DNA of 55,481 bases from Levilactobacillus brevis ATCC 14869 = DSM 20054 (lineage in GTDB: Bacteria > Bacillota > Bacilli > Lactobacillales > Lactobacillaceae). A model generated the notes under the pieces. That model was not told the origin of the DNA. It did no database searches and worked only from the letters and a program-made list of their open reading frames with translations. The translations under genes and the position numbers were made by a program. This document shows, one piece after another, positions 40,684 through 49,913 of the stretch (positions are counted from its first letter, which is position 1; every line of letters starts with the position of its first letter). The DNA is taken from positions 47,146 to 102,626 of the forward strand of contig NZ_AZCP01000001.1 of NCBI RefSeq assembly GCF_001433855.1. The letters run 5' to 3'.

Positions 40684-41133
40684 ATGTTAGAAACGCTACT
40701 AACACCAGCGACGATTCAGATGCAGCCTGCTGGTGAACTTGATTGGAAGGAGGCGATTCAGCTAGCGGCTACACCATTAATAAATGCTGGAAATATTGAG
40801 CAAAGTTATGTGACAGCCATGATTAACGTTGTTCAGAAGAACGGCCCTTTTATTAATATTGGACCGCACATTGCTTTAGCCCATGCTCGTCCCGAAGATG
40901 GTGTTCGAAAAATGGGGATGGCGTTATTGAAAGTGGCACCGGCAATTAATTTGGTCAGTGCGGATCATCCAATCACGTTATTTTTCGTGCTGGCAGCGAG
41001 TGACAACGAAACTCATTTGGCGGCGCTACAAGAATTAGCCACTAAGTTACAAGATCGTGATAGTCTGGCCCGACTAGAACAAGCGACCAACCAAACTCAG
41101 TTAATTGATGAATTTAAAGGAGTGCAAGCGTAA
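40684..41133 (+). CDS. PTS EIIA component (ascorbate/mannitol type)
   Basis: A 149-residue EIIA of the PTS_EIIA_2 fold. The phosphorylated His is in Ile-Ala-Leu-Ala-His-Ala-Arg-Pro-Glu-Asp-Gly (about residue 66). Start at 40684 follows AAGGAGGGTG. The same motif occurs in the C-terminal domain of the regulator at 46797, so the two EIIA modules are related. It passes phosphate from HPr to EIIB. The stop overlaps the EIIB start (TAATG). Confidence 0.9.
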   Translation: MLETLLTPATIQMQPAGELDWKEAIQLAATPLINAGNIEQSYVTAMINVVQKNGPFINIGPHIALAHARPEDGVRKMGMALLKVAPAINLVSADHPITLFFVLAASDNETHLAALQELATKLQDRDSLARLEQATNQTQLIDEFKGVQA

Positions 41134-41432
41134 TGAAAATTGCAGCAGTATGTCAATCTGGATTGGGATCAAGCTTCATGATTCAAATGAATATTGACAG
41201 TGTTCTTAAGGAAGAACAGGTTGATACAGATAATATTGAGGTCACCCATTTTGATACAGGTGGATTGAACGTTAACGCTGCCGATTACTTTTTCTTGGGC
41301 AGTGATTTGGCAGAACAAGCAGCGGATTTACCGCAGGATCGCGTGTTTATTTTGAAAAGCATCATCGATAAGAATGAATTGCAAGAAAAGATCAATGCCT
41401 TGTTAGATAAGGAAGGCCTGAAGCACGCATAA
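41133..41432 (+). CDS. PTS EIIB component (ascorbate/galactitol type)
   Basis: A 99-residue EIIB. The active-site Cys7 lies in Val-Cys-Gln-Ser-Gly-Leu-Gly-Ser-Ser, the loop of lactose/ascorbate/galactitol EIIB proteins. It takes phosphate from EIIA and gives it to the incoming sugar at EIIC. Translationally coupled to EIIA. Confidence 0.92.
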   Translation: MKIAAVCQSGLGSSFMIQMNIDSVLKEEQVDTDNIEVTHFDTGGLNVNAADYFFLGSDLAEQAADLPQDRVFILKSIIDKNELQEKINALLDKEGLKHA

Positions 41433-41464
41433 CGGTAGCTAACTTGATTGGAGGAGTGACACAT

Positions 41465-42832
41465 ATGCAAGCCATTATTAATTTTATTGTTTCTATTGTT
41501 AGTACGCCCGCAATTTTAGTTGGTCTAATTGCCATGCTGGGCTTGGCTTTACAAAAGAAACCGTTCACCAAGACGCTGGAGGGAACCATCAAAACATTTG
41601 TGGGTTTCTTAGTCTTGGTTGGTGGTTCAACAATTTTACAAGGGGCATTGGCGCCGTTTGCCTCGATGTTTAAATTTGCACTCCATGTGCAAGGCGTTGT
41701 GCCTTCAAATGAAGCGGTGGTGGCTATTGCCTTACAACAATATGGAACAACCACGGCGCTCATTATGTTTGTGGGAATGATCGTGAATATTCTGCTGGCC
41801 CGACTGACGAAGTTCAAGTATATTTTTCTAACTGGTCAAGCCATGCTGTACGTTTCGTGTTTGACGGCCGTGATTTTAATTTCTACGGGGATGAAGGCTG
41901 GTGCCACCACGATTATTCTTGGCGGTTTGTTTGAAGGGACTTTATTAACAGTGACGCCGGCTCTCTGCCAGCCGTTTATGCGTAAGATCACGGGCGGAGA
42001 CGCCGTGGCTATGGGGCATACCGGAAACATTGGATATGCAACTGCTGGCTTGATGGGAAAATGGTTTGGAAATGTTAAAAAGTCAACCGAAGATATTAAA
42101 TTTCCTAAGGGCCTGAGTTTTCTTCGCGATTCGACAGTGTCAATTACGTTGGTCATGGCCATTGTCTATATCGCATTAGCACTTATTTCTGGGCCATCCT
42201 TTATTGAAACTAAGCTGAGTTCTGGAACCAACTATCTGGTTTATGCACTGACGCAAGCGGGGACCTTTGCTGCCGGCTTTTACGTGGTCTTGGCTGGTGT
42301 TCGGATGATCTTAGGTGAAATTGTACCGGCCTTTCAAGGAATTGCGACCAAATTGGTGCCCAATGCCAAACCGGCCTTAGATGTACCGATTATCTTTCCT
42401 TATGGACAAAATGCCTTGTTAATTGGTTTCTTTGTCAGCTTCATTGTCGGGACCTTCAGTATGTTTGCCATGATTGCGATGGGAACAACCGTGATTATCC
42501 CTGGCGTAGTTGGTCACTTCTTCTGTGGGGGTGCCGCGGGAATCTATGGCAATGCAACCGGTGGTCGACGTGGCGCAGTCATTGGCTCTGCCGTTAACAG
42601 TTTGCTAATTAGTTGGTTGCCACTCCTGATTCTTCCCGTTTTAGGCGGCTTGAAGTTAGCAGCATCTACATTTGCGGATACAGACTACTTAATTCCCGGG
42701 ATTTTGTTGGGTAAATTGGGTGGCTTTGGTCAGGTGGCCGTAACGACAGGCATTATTGCGTTTGTAGTGATTGTGGTCATTTGGTCTTTCTTCTTAAAGG
42801 GTGATCAGTCAAAGGAAACGAAAAAGGTCTAA
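41465..42832 (+). CDS. PTS EIIC component, UlaA-like
   Basis: A 455-residue polytopic permease of the ascorbate/galactitol EIIC family, with Thr-Lys-Phe-Lys-Tyr-Ile-Phe-Leu-Thr-Gly-Gln, Gly-His-Thr-Gly-Asn-Ile-Gly-Tyr and Gly-Gly-Ala-Ala-Gly-Ile-Tyr-Gly-Asn-Ala-Thr-Gly-Gly-Arg-Arg-Gly typical of UlaA. The ATG at 41465 follows GGAGGAGTGAC. The UlaD/E/F enzymes for ascorbate 6-phosphate breakdown are not in the operon, so the sugar may be something else, probably one giving a pentulose phosphate. Confidence 0.88.
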   Translation: MQAIINFIVSIVSTPAILVGLIAMLGLALQKKPFTKTLEGTIKTFVGFLVLVGGSTILQGALAPFASMFKFALHVQGVVPSNEAVVAIALQQYGTTTALIMFVGMIVNILLARLTKFKYIFLTGQAMLYVSCLTAVILISTGMKAGATTIILGGLFEGTLLTVTPALCQPFMRKITGGDAVAMGHTGNIGYATAGLMGKWFGNVKKSTEDIKFPKGLSFLRDSTVSITLVMAIVYIALALISGPSFIETKLSSGTNYLVYALTQAGTFAAGFYVVLAGVRMILGEIVPAFQGIATKLVPNAKPALDVPIIFPYGQNALLIGFFVSFIVGTFSMFAMIAMGTTVIIPGVVGHFFCGGAAGIYGNATGGRRGAVIGSAVNSLLISWLPLLILPVLGGLKLAASTFADTDYLIPGILLGKLGGFGQVAVTTGIIAFVVIVVIWSFFLKGDQSKETKKV

Positions 42833-42873
42833 TTTAGTTGCAAATTAGAGTGACAGATAAGGAGTAAGCGTTA

Positions 42874-44898
42874 ATGACAAAGACAGACACAACGGCTGTA
42901 ACGGCGACTTTTAGAAAAAAAGATGTGTTAGCAGTCAATACCTTAAGAATGCTGAGCATCGACATGATTGAAAAAGCACAATCGGGTCATCCAGGTTTAT
43001 GCCTAGATGCGGCCCCAATGGCCTATGTATTGTGGAATTACCATATGAAAGTAGATCCCAAGCGACCGAATTGGATCAATCGCGACCGGTTTGTGTTATC
43101 CGCGGGTCATGGTTCGGCGCTGCTATATAGCTTATTGCATATGAGTGGCTATGCAGTTAAAATGGACGATTTGAAACAATTTCGGCAGACGGATTCGTTA
43201 ACGCCTGGGCATCCAGAAGTGGGGCATACTCCGGGGGTTGATGCGACCACGGGTCCTTTGGGTCAAGGCATTGGTATGGCCGTCGGGATGGCATTGGCTG
43301 AAAAACATTTAGCCGCCACATATAATACTGAAGATTATGACTTAATTGATCACCAAACCTATGCGTTAGTGGGGGATGGTGACTTGATGGAGGGGGTTAG
43401 TCAAGAGGCAATTAATTTAGCGGGCAAGGAAAAGCTAGATAAGTTAGTGGTCCTTTTCGATTCTAATGACGTCACCCTAGATGGACCTTTAGCAAATGGT
43501 TCTGTAGAGACCCAGAGCTACCGGTTCAAAGGTGCCGGCTGGAATTATCTGCTAGTTGCGGATGGCGAAGATCTGGGAGCGATTAATGATGCGCTGAATC
43601 AAGCCCAAAAGGCCACTCAACCGACGTTGATTGAGGTCAAAACTCAGATTGGTCACGGATCACCGCAGGCGGGAACCAATCAGGTTCATGGTTCAGCGCT
43701 TGGCGCTGAAAATCTGGCCCAAACGAAGGACTTTTATCATTGGAGCCAAACCCCATTTTCCGTTTCAGAAGATGCTTACGCCCAGTTCAAACAAAAAATT
43801 GAGGCGCGTGGTGAGGCTGCCCATCATGAGTGGCTCAAACTGTACACCAGTTATCAACGAAATGAGCCTAAGCTAGCTGCCCAGTTCACGCCAGAAATGG
43901 GACCTAAGCTGGATGTCAGTCACGTTAAGCTTAGTGATGAAACCATTGGCAAAAAGGTTGCGACGCGGGTGACAAATTCTGAAATTTTACAACAGATTGC
44001 TCAAGCGAATCCTAACTTCTGGGGCGGCGCGGCCGATTTGTCCTCTAGTAATAAGACGCAATTGGCTGCCGCTGGTCGGTTTAATCCGACCGCACCTGCT
44101 AACCGGAATGTTTGGTTTGGGGTTCGGGAATTTGGTGAGGCCGCAGCATTAAATGGCATGACCTTACACGGGGGTTCACGTGTTTTTGGGAGTACGTTCT
44201 TTACTTTTTCCGATTATATGAAAGCGGCTATTCGATTAGCCGCGCTGCAACAACTACCCGTGACCTTTATCTTTACTCACGACTCAATCGCTGTGGGCGA
44301 AGATGGACCGACCCATGAGCCGATTGAGCAATTAGCCGGATTACGAGCGATCCCTAACGTTGATGTCATTCGGCCAGCAGATGCCCATGAAACATTAGGG
44401 GCCTGGCAGACGATTGCCCAAACGACGAAGCGACCGACTGTCCTGGTTCTCTCACGTCAGGGCTTACCACTACTGGCACAGACATCTGCGACTAAGGTTG
44501 CTCATGGTGGCTACGTTGTGTCACCGGCTAAGCATACTGCGTCTGATGGCATTTTGATTGCTACTGGTTCTGAAGTACAGCTGGCTTTGGCGGCTCAAGT
44601 CCAATTGCGAGCCAAGCAATATGACGTTTCAGTCGTTTCAATGCCTAGTTTTGAGTTATTTGATCAACAAAGTCAGACCTATCGAGATCAGGTTTTACCG
44701 CCAGAAGTAGATAAACGGTTGTCAATTGAGATGGGAAGTACCTTTGGCTGGGGGAAATATACCGGTTTAGCCGGTGACAGCCTCGGCATTAATACCTTTG
44801 GCTTGAGTGGTCAGGGTCCAACGGTGGTTGATCGGTTCGGCTTTAACGTGGCAACAGTGGTTGCAAGGTACGAGGCACTATGGAAAAAGGCAGAATAA
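42874..44898 (+). CDS. tkt: Transketolase
   Basis: A 674-residue single-chain transketolase. The N-terminal thiamine-diphosphate motif is Gly-Asp-Gly-Asp-Leu-Met-Glu-Gly (about residue 168) with Gly-His-Pro and Gly-Pro-Leu-Gly-Gln-Gly before it; the pyrimidine domain has [17 protein letters not shown]. It moves two-carbon units between ketose and aldose phosphates. In the PTS operon it most likely handles the imported sugar phosphate. AAGGAG site. Possibly not the cell's only transketolase. Confidence 0.93.
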   Translation: MTKTDTTAVTATFRKKDVLAVNTLRMLSIDMIEKAQSGHPGLCLDAAPMAYVLWNYHMKVDPKRPNWINRDRFVLSAGHGSALLYSLLHMSGYAVKMDDLKQFRQTDSLTPGHPEVGHTPGVDATTGPLGQGIGMAVGMALAEKHLAATYNTEDYDLIDHQTYALVGDGDLMEGVSQEAINLAGKEKLDKLVVLFDSNDVTLDGPLANGSVETQSYRFKGAGWNYLLVADGEDLGAINDALNQAQKATQPTLIEVKTQIGHGSPQAGTNQVHGSALGAENLAQTKDFYHWSQTPFSVSEDAYAQFKQKIEARGEAAHHEWLKLYTSYQRNEPKLAAQFTPEMGPKLDVSHVKLSDETIGKKVATRVTNSEILQQIAQANPNFWGGAADLSSSNKTQLAAAGRFNPTAPANRNVWFGVREFGEAAALNGMTLHGGSRVFGSTFFTFSDYMKAAIRLAALQQLPVTFIFTHDSIAVGEDGPTHEPIEQLAGLRAIPNVDVIRPADAHETLGAWQTIAQTTKRPTVLVLSRQGLPLLAQTSATKVAHGGYVVSPAKHTASDGILIATGSEVQLALAAQVQLRAKQYDVSVVSMPSFELFDQQSQTYRDQVLPPEVDKRLSIEMGSTFGWGKYTGLAGDSLGINTFGLSGQGPTVVDRFGFNVATVVARYEALWKKAE

Positions 44899-44920
44899 AG
44901 TAATTGGGGTGAGAAACAAT

Positions 44921-46645
44921 ATGACAAAAACGCTTAAAGGGATTGCGGCAAGTGATGGTATCGGCATTGCCAAGGCTTATTGCTTAGTTGCGCCAGATTT
45001 AAGCTTCCAGACAAAAACGATTGCGGATAGTGCGAGTGAAGTTAAACGTCTTGAACAGGCTTTACAGGCGGCCACGAGTGATCTGACACAGATCCGAGAT
45101 AAGGCGTTGGCCAACTTAGGTCAGGATGAAGCCGCTGTTTTTGAAGCGCACATGGCGATTTTAGCCGATCCAGACATGGTGGGACAGATTAAAGAGCTCA
45201 TTACCACAAAAATGATAAATGCAGAAGCGGCACTACAAACAGTGACGGACCAATTCATTACTATCTTTGATGGGATGACGGACAACCCGTATATGCAAGA
45301 ACGGTCAGCCGATGTTAAGGATGTTACCAAACGGGTATTGAGTCATCTACTAAATCGACCATTACCAGACCCGGCCTTAATCGATGAACCCGTCATTATT
45401 GTTGCCCATGATTTGACGCCATCGGAAACGGCACAGATGAATCGACAATTTGTCAAAGGCTTCTTAACGGATTTAGGGGGGCGAACCAGTCACTCGGCAA
45501 TCATGTCACGTACATTAGAAATTCCTGCTGTTGTGGGGACAGAAAATGCGACACAGGAGATTACAACCGGGATGTCACTGATTGTGGATGGACTCGATGG
45601 GTTAACTTTGGTCACCCCAACGGCTACTGAGTTGGTTCAGTTTAAACACCAGGCGCAGGAATTTGCACAAAAACGTGCCACATGGCAGAAGCTTAGACGG
45701 GTACCAACGGTGTCTCAAGATGGGAAACACGTTGTACTGGCGGCTAACGTTGGGACACCTGACGATAGTAACGGTGCTGTTGCGGCCGGTGCAGAAGCGA
45801 TTGGGTTATTTCGCACAGAGTTCCTGTATATGAATAGCGATCAACTTCCATCAGAAGACGCGCAATTCGCGGCTTACAAGGAGGTTGTTATGGCCATGCA
45901 TGGTAAACCAGTGGTTATTCGGACTATGGACATTGGTGGTGATAAGCCACTGACGTATCTGCCATTGCCCAAGGAAATGAATCCGTTCTTGGGTTATCGG
46001 GCCATTCGAATCTCGCTGGATCGGCAAGAAATTTTTCGAACGCAGTTACGGGCGCTGATTCGTGCAGCGAATTACGGTGAAATTCGGATTATGTTTCCAA
46101 TGATTGCTACACTGGATGAATTTCGTGCGGCAAAGCAGATTTTTAATGAGGAACAGCAACGATTGGTGGCGAGTGGTGTTTCCGTTGCTAAAACGATTCA
46201 GCTAGGCATGATGGTAGAGATCCCAGCCTCAGCAATTTCTGCTGACCAATTCGCCAAAGAGGTTGATTTCTTTAGCATTGGAACGAATGATCTGATTCAG
46301 TACACATTTGCTGCAGATCGGGGAAATGAACACGTTTCCTATTTGTATCAGCCGTACAATCCGACGTTATTACGCTTAATTCAGCATGTGATTACAGCGG
46401 CCCACAAAGAAGGTAAGTCAGTTGCTATGTGTGGTGAAATGGCTGGGGATCGTCTAGCCGCGCCGTTATTATTGGGCATGGGCTTAGATGAATTTTCGAT
46501 GAGTGCAACGTCGATTCTGCGGGTACGGAGCCAAATGAAACAGTTGAAGACGACTGATTGGGCAAAGATCGCCAATCAAGCGATTCAGCATTGCCAAACG
46601 AATCAAGAAGTCAAACAGCTAGTGGAACGGCACCTTCAGGCCTAA
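44921..46645 (+). CDS. Second PTS Enzyme I (PtsI paralogue)
   Basis: A 574-residue full-length Enzyme I. The phospho-His lies in Gly-Gly-Arg-Thr-Ser-His-Ser-Ala-Ile (about residue 190). The PEP-binding domain has [10 protein letters not shown], Arg-Thr-Met-Asp-Ile-Gly-Gly-Asp-Lys and the catalytic Met-Cys-Gly-Glu-Met-Ala-Gly-Asp (Cys near 503). I start at 44921 because GGGGTGAG lies before this ATG and the family N-terminus fits; the frame is open 38 codons further up into tkt. No ptsH is adjacent, so it is unlikely to be the housekeeping copy. It may energise this PTS specifically. Confidence 0.9.
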   Translation: MTKTLKGIAASDGIGIAKAYCLVAPDLSFQTKTIADSASEVKRLEQALQAATSDLTQIRDKALANLGQDEAAVFEAHMAILADPDMVGQIKELITTKMINAEAALQTVTDQFITIFDGMTDNPYMQERSADVKDVTKRVLSHLLNRPLPDPALIDEPVIIVAHDLTPSETAQMNRQFVKGFLTDLGGRTSHSAIMSRTLEIPAVVGTENATQEITTGMSLIVDGLDGLTLVTPTATELVQFKHQAQEFAQKRATWQKLRRVPTVSQDGKHVVLAANVGTPDDSNGAVAAGAEAIGLFRTEFLYMNSDQLPSEDAQFAAYKEVVMAMHGKPVVIRTMDIGGDKPLTYLPLPKEMNPFLGYRAIRISLDRQEIFRTQLRALIRAANYGEIRIMFPMIATLDEFRAAKQIFNEEQQRLVASGVSVAKTIQLGMMVEIPASAISADQFAKEVDFFSIGTNDLIQYTFAADRGNEHVSYLYQPYNPTLLRLIQHVITAAHKEGKSVAMCGEMAGDRLAAPLLLGMGLDEFSMSATSILRVRSQMKQLKTTDWAKIANQAIQHCQTNQEVKQLVERHLQA

Positions 46646-46677
46646 CGCTGGTTCAGGAAGCAAACAAAATAAGTTAC

Positions 46678-46724
46678 CTAAACTGCATGGTTGCCAACAA
46701 GTTGGCATCATGCGTTTAGTATTT
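46678..46724 (+). terminator. Possible terminator after the second Enzyme I
   Basis: CTAAACTGCATG...GCCAAC / GTTGGC...CATGCGTTTAG is a long stem with small internal loops, followed by TATTTT. It separates the PTS operon from the regulator. Confidence 0.6.
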
Positions 46725-46796
46725 TAATGGCTATTTTTAAAGGTTTTCAGTGGGGGGACTCGTGCAGTGATTCGAAAGTGTGGTGAAATGAAATAG

Positions 46797-48848
46797 ATGT
46801 TTAATATCAGTAAAAAAAGGCAGATTAACCGACTCGTTTCGCTCTTAGCAACGGGTAAGAAGTATAAAACCGTTGCTGATTTGGAAATGGGGATGAGTCT
46901 GTCACGGCGGAGTGTATTCTATTGGCTCAAGCAACTCAATATCACCTTACAACACCTAAAACTGGATAATGTACAGCGTCTTACGTCTGGCGGTTACTTC
47001 CTAACACAGGCGACTTTAGATGAACTCAGTCGCTATGAGCAGGCTGCTGCTGAGCCAGTGGTGAATGCAATGGCTCGACGACAGTTAATTATTTGGTATT
47101 TAGTTCAGGACGAACCACACCTATCACTAGTCCATTTAGCGGAGCGATTGAAGGTCTCTAAGAATACCATCATTAAGGATTTTAAGCGACTACCGCCAAT
47201 GTTACCGACGAATACGGTCATCATTAATACGAGTCATGGTAAAGCGTTACGTGGTCTTGAAAAAGGGAAACGTCGGTGGGTGTATCAACAATTAGTGCAA
47301 CGTAATCAAGCCATTATTCACCAAGTACAGCAATTGCCACACTTAGAAGATATTCGTCGCCAACTTCATGATTTGCAAACGACAACGGGTAATGTTTATA
47401 GTGAGGACGCTGTACAGACATTAATCTGGTATATCGGGTGGTTAGTCCAACGATTAGCAGCAGGGAAAAGAGTGGTCGCGGAAACGAAGTTAACATTGAT
47501 CGATCCGTTAGACCAGTGGTGTGATGCTGTGCTAACGACCTATGCCGTTAGCACGCTTGCAGAGGTTAAGGGGTTACGTGAGTTGCTGTTGGCCGGTCAA
47601 TTACAACACGTCAATGAGCAGACGTCGTTCGATCAACATCTATTGGTAATCACGCGAAAAGTTGTTCGCCGCTTCTGCTCGGTGTCAGGCATTGACGTCC
47701 TGACCGATTCATTTTTAAAAGCGTTGGTGACACATCTGCACGCTGCCTATTTTCGGATAAAATATCACGTGCCTTATCATTACATCGATTTAACCCAGAC
47801 TAAGGTGACTTATCAGCACTTGATGAGCTTAACCCAATTTTCTTTACGACCCTTTGAGCAATTTTTAAAAATGGCGATACCCAGTGACGAGTTAGCATTA
47901 ATTACCGTTTATTTTGGTGGTGAAATTAGACGGTTGTCGCCAGACTGGCTGGCATCAGCAAAGCATCCGGACGTATGGTTAGTGTGTACGAGTGGGATTG
48001 GAACCAGTCAATTACTTTATCAGCAGTTAGCGACACGATATCCCAGTATTGTTTTTTCACAACCAATGAGCTTGGAAGACTTCTACCGACATGATTTGAT
48101 CGATGAACGCCCCAAACTGATACTATCGACGGCAAAGCTGCCAGAGACCATCGCAGTTCCGACACTGTGGGTCCAAGCAATTCCGTCCAGCAACGATTTT
48201 CAGCGCTTGAATCAAGCGTTTTATCGAGTAGGATTATTGGATGATTCCGGGGGTGCACAACTAGTTCAGGCGGTCCTGGATATCATTACGGATTACGCGC
48301 GAGTCGATGATTTTACGGGATTAACCGGTAGTTTACGCGATTATTTCCAGCAAACACCGGTGACTCAGCGAGTGGGTGAACGGCGGTCATTGGCAGCGCT
48401 AATCTCAGAAGACCATATCCAGGTATTAGCTGGCGTCTCCGACTGGACAGTAGCGGTTCATCAAGCATTGCGGCCATTAGAAATAGCCGGGATTGTTGAC
48501 CCGGATTATGCTAATCACATCATTGAAGCGACGCAGACCAATGGTCCATACATGGTCTTAAAAGAGGGGATCATGCTTGCCCACTCCAAGCCGACAGATG
48601 GGGTCAATGAGTTGGGGATGAGCGTATTGGTCTTGAAAACGCCAGTTGTACTGTCGGCTCATGGTCAGCAACGATCATTACGGGTGATTTTTGGATTAGC
48701 ACCCACCGATCGCCAGACCCATGTCCAGGCTTTAAGCCAGTTATTAGCATTACTCCAAAATGAAGAGCTTTATCAACGCTTAATCCTGGCTGATAATCAT
48801 GATGAGGTGCATCACGTTTTAGTCGAGGCAACTGCCCTGATTTCTTGA
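46797..48848 (+). CDS. PRD-containing PTS-linked transcriptional activator
   Basis: A 683-residue BglG/MtlR-type regulator: N-terminal HTH domains (residues 1-170, with Ser-Arg-Arg-Ser-Val-Phe-Tyr-Trp and Val-Ser-Lys-Asn-Thr-Ile-Ile-Lys-Asp), two PRD modules (about 190-390), an EIIB-like domain with Cys in Val-Cys-Thr-Ser-Gly-Ile-Gly-Thr-Ser (about 396) and an EIIA domain with His in Met-Leu-Ala-His-Ser-Lys-Pro-Thr-Asp-Gly (about 596). Phosphorylation by HPr and the EII proteins should set its activity. It probably controls the operon through the GTGCAC repeats at 40583. It is separate from the operon by a hairpin. There is no strong SD. Confidence 0.9.
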   Translation: MFNISKKRQINRLVSLLATGKKYKTVADLEMGMSLSRRSVFYWLKQLNITLQHLKLDNVQRLTSGGYFLTQATLDELSRYEQAAAEPVVNAMARRQLIIWYLVQDEPHLSLVHLAERLKVSKNTIIKDFKRLPPMLPTNTVIINTSHGKALRGLEKGKRRWVYQQLVQRNQAIIHQVQQLPHLEDIRRQLHDLQTTTGNVYSEDAVQTLIWYIGWLVQRLAAGKRVVAETKLTLIDPLDQWCDAVLTTYAVSTLAEVKGLRELLLAGQLQHVNEQTSFDQHLLVITRKVVRRFCSVSGIDVLTDSFLKALVTHLHAAYFRIKYHVPYHYIDLTQTKVTYQHLMSLTQFSLRPFEQFLKMAIPSDELALITVYFGGEIRRLSPDWLASAKHPDVWLVCTSGIGTSQLLYQQLATRYPSIVFSQPMSLEDFYRHDLIDERPKLILSTAKLPETIAVPTLWVQAIPSSNDFQRLNQAFYRVGLLDDSGGAQLVQAVLDIITDYARVDDFTGLTGSLRDYFQQTPVTQRVGERRSLAALISEDHIQVLAGVSDWTVAVHQALRPLEIAGIVDPDYANHIIEATQTNGPYMVLKEGIMLAHSKPTDGVNELGMSVLVLKTPVVLSAHGQQRSLRVIFGLAPTDRQTHVQALSQLLALLQNEELYQRLILADNHDEVHHVLVEATALIS

Positions 48849-48859
48849 CCTGCTTGTAC

Positions 48860-48908
48860 AAAATATCCCTTCTCAACATTAATGATGGCTGTTGAGAAGG
48901 GATATTAA
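48860..48908. terminator. Bidirectional terminator
   Basis: AATATCCCTTCTCAAC / GTTGAGAAGGGATATT, a 16-bp perfect stem between convergent genes. Confidence 0.85.
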
Positions 48909-48911
48909 TAA

Positions 48912-49253
48912 TTATTTAAAAGCTAACGTTAGTCCCAATCCAATCGTCAGTAAAGCGACGATACCTAGTAGCCAGTAAATGAGATGGTGTGTTGTTCGCT
49001 CCATTTTTCGACCAAAGCTAATCTCAATTAGCGCAATGGTCCCAATTCCCAAAAGAAACTTGAGGCTGATGAGGAGGGGAGCGTGGTTAAACGTTCGGAT
49101 ACTTAACACAACCCCACTGATAATCATGACGATATAAGCAATTCGCGCCAGAATAAGGCATTGGGTAGCTCGTTTTTCAGAATGTCGAGTCAGCCCAACA
49201 ACGACTAAAATTGCTAAAATAATCCAAGTCCAAAAGTGAAGCCCTAACCACAT
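48912..49253 (-). CDS. DUF1516 (YisL-like) membrane protein
   Basis: A 113-residue protein with four membrane segments. Leu-His-Phe-Trp-Thr-Trp, Arg-Ile-Ala-Tyr-Ile-Val-Met-Ile-Ile-Ser-Gly and Lys-Phe-Leu-Leu-Gly-Ile-Gly-Thr-Ile-Ala-Leu-Ile-Glu are positions shared with YisL/UPF0344. GGAGCGG site. Function unknown. Confidence 0.8.
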   Translation of the reverse strand: MWLGLHFWTWIILAILVVVGLTRHSEKRATQCLILARIAYIVMIISGVVLSIRTFNHAPLLISLKFLLGIGTIALIEISFGRKMERTTHHLIYWLLGIVALLTIGLGLTLAFK

Positions 49254-49319
49254 AGTAACCGCTCCTTTGATATGATGCCTAGTAACCCTAGCCTACCATA
49301 ATCTACCGGATACCGGGTA

Positions 49320-49853
49320 CTAATTTTCCTCTTTTTCATAGACCAATTCTGCCAGTGGTCCAAGGGGGTGGACGGACTGAAGGTGGAAATGGTGGCGACG
49401 ATTTAGGTCACCAAAGAGACGTTTACCTTGCCCCAAGGTAACGGGGGCGATTTGTAAGTAGAGTTCGTCAATGAGGTCGTCGGCGATTAAGGGGGTTAGA
49501 ATGGCTTGTCCACCAATAATCCAGACATTGCCAGATTGCTGCTTCAAACGGCGAGCAAGGCCAAGCAGGTCTTCACTGGTGAAAGTGATAGTTGCTGTAT
49601 CTTGATAGGGACGCTGGGTTAAGACATAGCTGTGCATGGTAGGATTATAAGGATTGAGAGTTAATGTTGAGGCCGATTCAGCAATCGTATCATAAGTGAC
49701 CCGGCCCATAATGGCAGTCGTCATCTTACCTAATACATCATGGCCGGCGTCCACCGGGATTCCCGCTAAGCCGGTTAACCAATCGAGACGATCATCGGTT
49801 GTTGCTAAGTAGCCATCTAAGGAGATAGCACCGTAAAATTGAATTTTTCCCAT
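49320..49853 (-). CDS. Dihydrofolate reductase/RibD-like protein
   Basis: A 177-residue protein of the DHFR-like RibD C-terminal family. Ala-Ile-Ser-Leu-Asp-Gly-Tyr-Leu-Ala (N-terminal strand), Met-Gly-Arg-Val-Thr-Tyr-Asp and Trp-Ile-Ile-Gly-Gly-Gln (NADPH loop) are characteristic. Many members are uncharacterised reductases, not the folate enzyme. ATG at 49853 follows GAAAGGATC; the longer start at 49889 would include this site. Confidence 0.85.
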   Translation of the reverse strand: MGKIQFYGAISLDGYLATTDDRLDWLTGLAGIPVDAGHDVLGKMTTAIMGRVTYDTIAESASTLTLNPYNPTMHSYVLTQRPYQDTATITFTSEDLLGLARRLKQQSGNVWIIGGQAILTPLIADDLIDELYLQIAPVTLGQGKRLFGDLNRRHHFHLQSVHPLGPLAELVYEKEEN

Positions 49854-49871
49854 TATTGTAATGATCCTTTC

Positions 49872-49903
49872 AAAAAAACGCTGCTCCAATTCGGAGCAGC
49901 GTT
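49872..49903 (-). terminator. Terminator of the amidase gene
   Basis: Minus-strand AACGCTGCTCC / GGAGCAGCGTT and seven Ts. Confidence 0.95.
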
Positions 49904-49913
49904 AAAGTGGGCA

